64,000 nt of DNA from Natronococcus occultus SP4. GTDB taxonomy: Archaea; Halobacteriota; Halobacteria; Halobacteriales; Natrialbaceae. Shown here piece after piece: positions 60,634-64,000 of this stretch. Position 1 is the first letter of the stretch; the number at the start of each line of letters is the position of its first letter. A model generated the notes under the pieces. That model was not told the DNA's origin. It was given only the letters and a program-made list of their open reading frames with translations, and searched no databases. A program made the translations under genes and the position numbers. The stretch is taken from the NCBI RefSeq assembly GCF_000328685.1, contig NC_019974.1:3463001-3527000 (forward strand). Direction: 5' to 3'.

Positions 60634-61302
60634 CTACCCGAAGTTCTCGATCAGCGCCTCGTCGGAGTCGCCGCCGGCCTCGTCGATCGTCTCGGCGACG
60701 AACGTGACGAAGTCGTGGAAGCCGAAGGCGTAGAGCTGGCCGTCCTCGAGATGGTCCTCGACCGCCTCGCGCAGCCGCTCGTCGTCGTCCTCGTCGACGA
60801 GGACGACGATCTGGCCTTCCTCCTCGAGGGAGTCGAGGCGATCGACGTGGGCGGGCGCGTCGTCCCGGTAGACGACAACCGCGTCGTGGCCAGCGTCGTG
60901 GGCCGCCTCGGCGATCGAGACCGCAGGCCCGACGCCGGGACCGCCCGCGACGGCGACGATATCGCGGTCGCGCTCGTAGGTGATCTCGCCGAACGGCCCC
61001 TCGACGTGGACGGTCGCACCCGGCTCGAGGTCGGCGAGCCACGGCGAGAGGTCACCCTCGGGGTCGACGCCGACGGTGAGTTCGAACGTCTCGTCGGCCG
61101 ACGCCGAGGAGAGCGTGTAGTGGCGCGCGACGACTGCGTCCTCGTCGTGGTCGTCGCGCTGATCGTCGGCGCCCGGAACCGCACGGAGCAACACGAACTG
61201 TCCCGGCAACGGATCGAAGTCCTCGGGAGTCTCGAGTTCGATCGCGACGGTCTCGGGGCCGACGTCACGCACGGCCGCAACGGCAACTGGCGTCCCTTTC
61301 AT
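60634..61302 (-). CDS. flavin/NAD(P)H oxidoreductase (ferredoxin-reductase fold)
   Basis: A 222-residue two-domain reductase. The FAD domain has PLPGQFVLLRAVPG and the RxYT/S motif in VARHYTLSSASADETFELTV; GDLSPWLADLEPGATVHVEG follows. The NAD(P) domain has DIVAVAGGPGVGPAVSIAEA and ends with QLYAFGFHDFVTFV. It lacks a [2Fe-2S] domain. It should move electrons between NAD(P)H and an unknown acceptor. ATG 61302 gives MKGTPVAVAAVRDVG; the frame extends upstream to 61365. It is divergent from korA. Confidence 0.85.
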   Translation of the reverse strand: MKGTPVAVAAVRDVGPETVAIELETPEDFDPLPGQFVLLRAVPGADDQRDDHDEDAVVARHYTLSSASADETFELTVGVDPEGDLSPWLADLEPGATVHVEGPFGEITYERDRDIVAVAGGPGVGPAVSIAEAAHDAGHDAVVVYRDDAPAHVDRLDSLEEEGQIVVLVDEDDDERLREAVEDHLEDGQLYAFGFHDFVTFVAETIDEAGGDSDEALIENFG

Positions 61303-61433
61303 ATACGTTCCCTTTAGCGGCACGGTGAAAAGCCGTTCCGTTCGGTCTGGCAACGAAGTACTCACGCTCGAGTAAGGCTATATGGGGGCTTTCAGAAGCC
61401 TTTTCATTTACTGGGAGCAAGGGTCTTCACAAC

Positions 61434-63191
61434 ATGGCAGAGGACCTCAACTGGGCGGTCGGGGGTGAGGCCGGTGACGGCATCGACTCCACGGGCAAGA
61501 TCTTCGCTCAGGCGCTCTCGCGTGCCGGACGACACGTATTCACCTCGAAAGACTTCGCGTCTCGGATCCGCGGTGGCTACACGGCCTACAAGATTCGGAC
61601 GTCCGTCGACGAGGTCCAGAGCGTCGTCGACCGCCTCGACATTCTCGTCGCGCTGACCCAGCGCACCATCGACGAGAACCTGGACGAGCTCCACGAGGGA
61701 AGCGCCATCATCTACGACGGCGAGCGCTCCTGGGACGCCGACATTCCCGAGGAGATCAAGGGGATCGACGTCCCGCTGAAGTCGCTGGCCGAGGACGCCG
61801 GTGGTGCGATCATGCGCAACATCGTCGCGCTCGGAGCGGCCTGCGAGATCACCGGGTTCGACGTCGAGTACTTGGACGAGTCCCTCGAGAAGCGCTTCGG
61901 CGGCAAGGGGACCCAGATCGTCGAAAACAACAAGGAGGCCGCCCGGATGGGCCAGGAGTATGTCCAGGAGAACTACGAGGTCGACGACCTCGGCTACGAT
62001 CTCGAGACCACCGACAACGACTACGTCCTGCTCAACGGTAACGAGGCGATCGGTATGGGTGCGATCGCCGCCGGCTGCCGGTTCTACGCCGGCTACCCGA
62101 TCACGCCCGCGACCTCGATCATGGAGTATCTGACGGGCCGGATCGAGGACTACGGCGGCCACGTCGTCCAGGCCGAGGACGAGCTCTCCGCGATCAACAT
62201 GTCGCTGGGTGCCGCCCGCGCTGGCGCGCGGTCGATGACGGCGACCTCGGGTGCAGGGGTCGACCTCATGACCGAGACGTTCGGACTGGTCGCAACCAGC
62301 GAGACGCCGCTGGTCATCTGTGACGTCCAGCGTTCGGGTCCCTCGACGGGGATGCCGACCAAACAGGAGCAGGGCGACCTCAACATGGCCCTGTACGGTG
62401 GCCACGGCGAGGTACCGCGGTTCGTCGTCGCGCCGACCTCGATCACGGAGTGTTTCTGGAAGACCGTCGAGGCGTTCAACCTCGCCGAGAAGTACCAGAC
62501 GCCCGTGTTCCTCGTCTCGGATCTGGCGATGTCGGTCACCGAGCAGACGTTCCCGCCCGAGGCGTTCGACATGGACGCCGTCGAGATCGACCGCGGCAAG
62601 CTCGTCGACGACGAAGACGTCGAGGAGTGGCTCGACAGCCAGGGTCGCTTCCGCGCCCACGCCGCGACCGAGGACGGCGTCAGCCCGCGTGCGATCCCCG
62701 GGACGACCGACGGCGCCCATATGAGTACGGGGCTCGAGCACGACGAGCTCGGCCGCCGTACCGAGGAGACCGACGTTCGCGTTCAGCAGGTCGACAAGCG
62801 AAACCGCAAGGTCGAGACCGCGAAAACCGAAGAGGAGTGGGAGTACCGGGAGTTCGGCAACGAGGACGCCGACAACCTCGTCATCACCTGGGGATCCAAC
62901 GAGGGCGCGCTGATCGAAGCGCTTGACTACCTCGAGGACGACGGCGTCGACGTCCGCGTGATCTCGGTCCCCTACATCTTCCCGCGACCCGACCTCGCAG
63001 ACGAGATCGAGGCCGCCGAGGAGACGATCGTCGTCGAGTGTAACGCGAACGGACAGTTCGCGGACGTCCTCGAACACGACGCGCTGACCCGTCTGAAACG
63101 CATCAACAAGTACACCGGTGTCCGCTTCAAGGCGGACGAACTCGCCGAAGAGATTACGACCAAACTCGCCGAGGAGGTTCCAGCACAATGA
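61434..63191 (+). CDS. korA: 2-oxoacid:ferredoxin oxidoreductase, alpha subunit (KorA)
   Basis: A 585-residue subunit. The N-terminal gamma domain begins NWAVGGEAGDGIDSTGKIFA, with QALSRAGRHVFTSKDFASRI and RGGYTAYKIRTSVDEVQSVV. The alpha (pyrimidine-binding) domain has NEAIGMGAIAAGCRFYAGYP, ITPATSIMEYLTGRIEDYGG, VVQAEDELSAINMSLGAARA and GARSMTATSGAGVDLMTETF. A C-terminal domain carries LVITWGSNEGALIEALDYLE. With korB it oxidatively decarboxylates a 2-oxoacid, reducing ferredoxin. The sequence matches the haloarchaeal 2-oxoglutarate enzyme better than the pyruvate enzyme (GGSGDGIDSTSQNFAKAL); this is inference. It overlaps korB by ATGA. A TATA-like GGCTATATGG (61377-61386) lies upstream. Confidence 0.88.
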   Translation: MAEDLNWAVGGEAGDGIDSTGKIFAQALSRAGRHVFTSKDFASRIRGGYTAYKIRTSVDEVQSVVDRLDILVALTQRTIDENLDELHEGSAIIYDGERSWDADIPEEIKGIDVPLKSLAEDAGGAIMRNIVALGAACEITGFDVEYLDESLEKRFGGKGTQIVENNKEAARMGQEYVQENYEVDDLGYDLETTDNDYVLLNGNEAIGMGAIAAGCRFYAGYPITPATSIMEYLTGRIEDYGGHVVQAEDELSAINMSLGAARAGARSMTATSGAGVDLMTETFGLVATSETPLVICDVQRSGPSTGMPTKQEQGDLNMALYGGHGEVPRFVVAPTSITECFWKTVEAFNLAEKYQTPVFLVSDLAMSVTEQTFPPEAFDMDAVEIDRGKLVDDEDVEEWLDSQGRFRAHAATEDGVSPRAIPGTTDGAHMSTGLEHDELGRRTEETDVRVQQVDKRNRKVETAKTEEEWEYREFGNEDADNLVITWGSNEGALIEALDYLEDDGVDVRVISVPYIFPRPDLADEIEAAEETIVVECNANGQFADVLEHDALTRLKRINKYTGVRFKADELAEEITTKLAEEVPAQ

Positions 63192-64000
63192 GCTCCGACG
63201 TCAGATTCACCGACTTCAAGTCCGACAAGCAGCCGACCTGGTGTCCCGGATGCGGCGACTTCGGGACGATGAACGGCATGATGAAAGCGCTGGCCGAGAC
63301 CGGCAACGACCCCGACAATACGTTCGTCGTCGCCGGGATCGGTTGTTCCGGCAAGATCGGGACCTACATGCACAGCTACGCCCTCCACGGGGTTCACGGC
63401 CGTGCACTCCCCGTTGGACAGGGGGTCAAGATGTCCCGACCCGACATCGAAGTGATGGTCGCTGGCGGCGACGGCGACGGCTACTCGATCGGTGCCGGCC
63501 ACTTCGTTCACGCCGTTCGTCGAAACGTCGACATGACCTACGTCGTCATGGACAACCGCATCTACGGCCTGACGAAAGGGCAGGCCTCGCCGACCTCGCG
63601 GTCCGACTTCGAGACCTCGACGACGCCCGAGGGTCCCAAACAGCCCCCGGTCAACCCGCTCGCGCTGGCGCTTGCCTCCGGGGCGTCGTTTATCGCCCAG
63701 TCCTTTGCCTCCGACGCCCTGCGCCACCAGGAGATCGTCCAGAAGGCGATCGAGCACGACGGCTTCGGCTTCGTCAACGTCTTCAGTCCCTGTGTCACGT
63801 TCAACGACGTCGACACCTACGACTACTTCCGGGACTCGCTGGTCGATCTCCAGGAGGACGAAGACCACGACCCGAACGACTACCAGGCCGCAAAGGAGGT
63901 CATCCTCGACGGCGAAAAGGAGTACCAGGGCGTGATGTACCAGGACGAGAACTCCATCCCGTACAACGAACAACACGGCGTCACCGAGGACATGTCGGAG
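63188..64000 (+). CDS. korB: 2-oxoacid:ferredoxin oxidoreductase, beta subunit (KorB), partial
   Basis: At least 271 residues; the 3' end is outside the window. The start MSSDVRFTDFKSDKQPTWCP contains the iron-sulfur/cofactor CxxC (CPGCGDFGTMNGMMKAL). GIGCSGKIGTYMHSYALHGV and the thiamine-diphosphate motif VMVAGGDGDGYSIGAGHFVH with MTYVVMDNRIYGLTKGQASP are intact. VNVFSPCVTFNDVDTYDYFR completes the conserved core. It pairs with KorA; the overlap (ATGA at 63188-63191) ensures equal synthesis. Confidence 0.92.
   Translation, partial: MSSDVRFTDFKSDKQPTWCPGCGDFGTMNGMMKALAETGNDPDNTFVVAGIGCSGKIGTYMHSYALHGVHGRALPVGQGVKMSRPDIEVMVAGGDGDGYSIGAGHFVHAVRRNVDMTYVVMDNRIYGLTKGQASPTSRSDFETSTTPEGPKQPPVNPLALALASGASFIAQSFASDALRHQEIVQKAIEHDGFGFVNVFSPCVTFNDVDTYDYFRDSLVDLQEDEDHDPNDYQAAKEVILDGEKEYQGVMYQDENSIPYNEQHGVTEDMSE

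Noticed and set aside
61404..63188. 594-codon minus-strand frame over korA
   Set aside because: It mirrors korA exactly; korA has all the expected cofactor motifs and codon use.
1..64000. tRNA or rRNA genes, for example as an island insertion site
   Set aside because: I found no cloverleaf-like sequence with a TTCGA/TTCAA arm in any gap; a covariance-model search would be needed to be sure.

Overview
The window reads as chromosome from a halophilic archaeon. The proteins are strongly acidic, and the DNA is very GC-rich outside the accessory block. Secreted proteins carry Tat or lipobox signals. Several core genes are typical of haloarchaea: two-subunit 2-oxoacid:ferredoxin oxidoreductase (korAB), the F420 gene cofD, an ATP-dependent DNA ligase, fused-type GlmU, and DUF4350/DUF1616/DUF5305 proteins. 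The genus cannot be fixed from this sequence; Natrialba/Natrinema/Haloterrigena-like relatives are an inference.

Layout. (1) 1-7.1 kb is GC-rich and orderly: a membrane/DUF4350 pair, a FemAB-like acyltransferase, a polysaccharide flippase, proline dehydrogenase with an upstream membrane protein, and a DUF1616 protein. (2) 7.2-17.8 kb is an accessory block with lower GC. It holds two different intact IS6-type elements, two members of an unrecognised HTH-protein family, a zinc-finger microprotein, a dead glycosyltransferase, an ABC ATPase with a truncated FtsX-type permease, an ABC exporter and a dead ISH3-type transposase. (3) 17.8-32.7 kb is a surface-glycan locus: GT2 and GT4 glycosyltransferases, an O-antigen-ligase/polymerase-like protein, a DUF5305 protein, a GH16 lipoprotein, a sugar nucleotidyltransferase, a UDP-glucuronate decarboxylase-like enzyme, a second SDR epimerase and a GT8-like protein. 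(4) 32.7-36.9 kb is an insertion-sequence graveyard (two IS110, one IS5-like, one intact IS630). (5) 37-44.7 kb is the tail of the glycan locus: GT2, an UppP-like phosphatase, a polyprenyl-phosphate sugar transferase, then pseudogenes and a third HTH paralog fused to an epimerase remnant. (6) 44.7-64 kb is core chromosome: glmU-glmS, a PQQ-like propeller protein, cofD with a DUS-like gene, a hydrolase, a SnoaL protein, an aldo/keto reductase, a DsrE protein, a GCS2-like ligase, DNA ligase, asparaginase, a flavin reductase and korAB.

How the genes fit together (inference). GlmS/GlmU, the nucleotidyltransferase, the UXS-like enzyme and the SDR make activated sugars. The sugar transferase starts a lipid-linked glycan and the GT2/GT4 enzymes extend it. 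The flippase and/or ABC exporter move it across the membrane. The O-antigen-ligase-like protein polymerises or transfers it, UppP recycles the carrier and the GH16 lipoprotein trims it outside.

Most notable observations. (a) Two dead transposases of unrelated families each carry a perfect 18-bp-arm palindrome with a 2-nt loop exactly at a frameshift, as expected from quasi-palindrome template switching. (b) Three paralogous two-HTH proteins share a promoter block; one is decayed at its 5' end and one is fused to an epimerase remnant. (c) A 20-bp tandem repeat has as its last unit the start codon of the next gene. (d) A structured RNA candidate lies upstream of an IS110 transposase. (e) A short leader ORF has inverted-repeat arms abutting two start codons.
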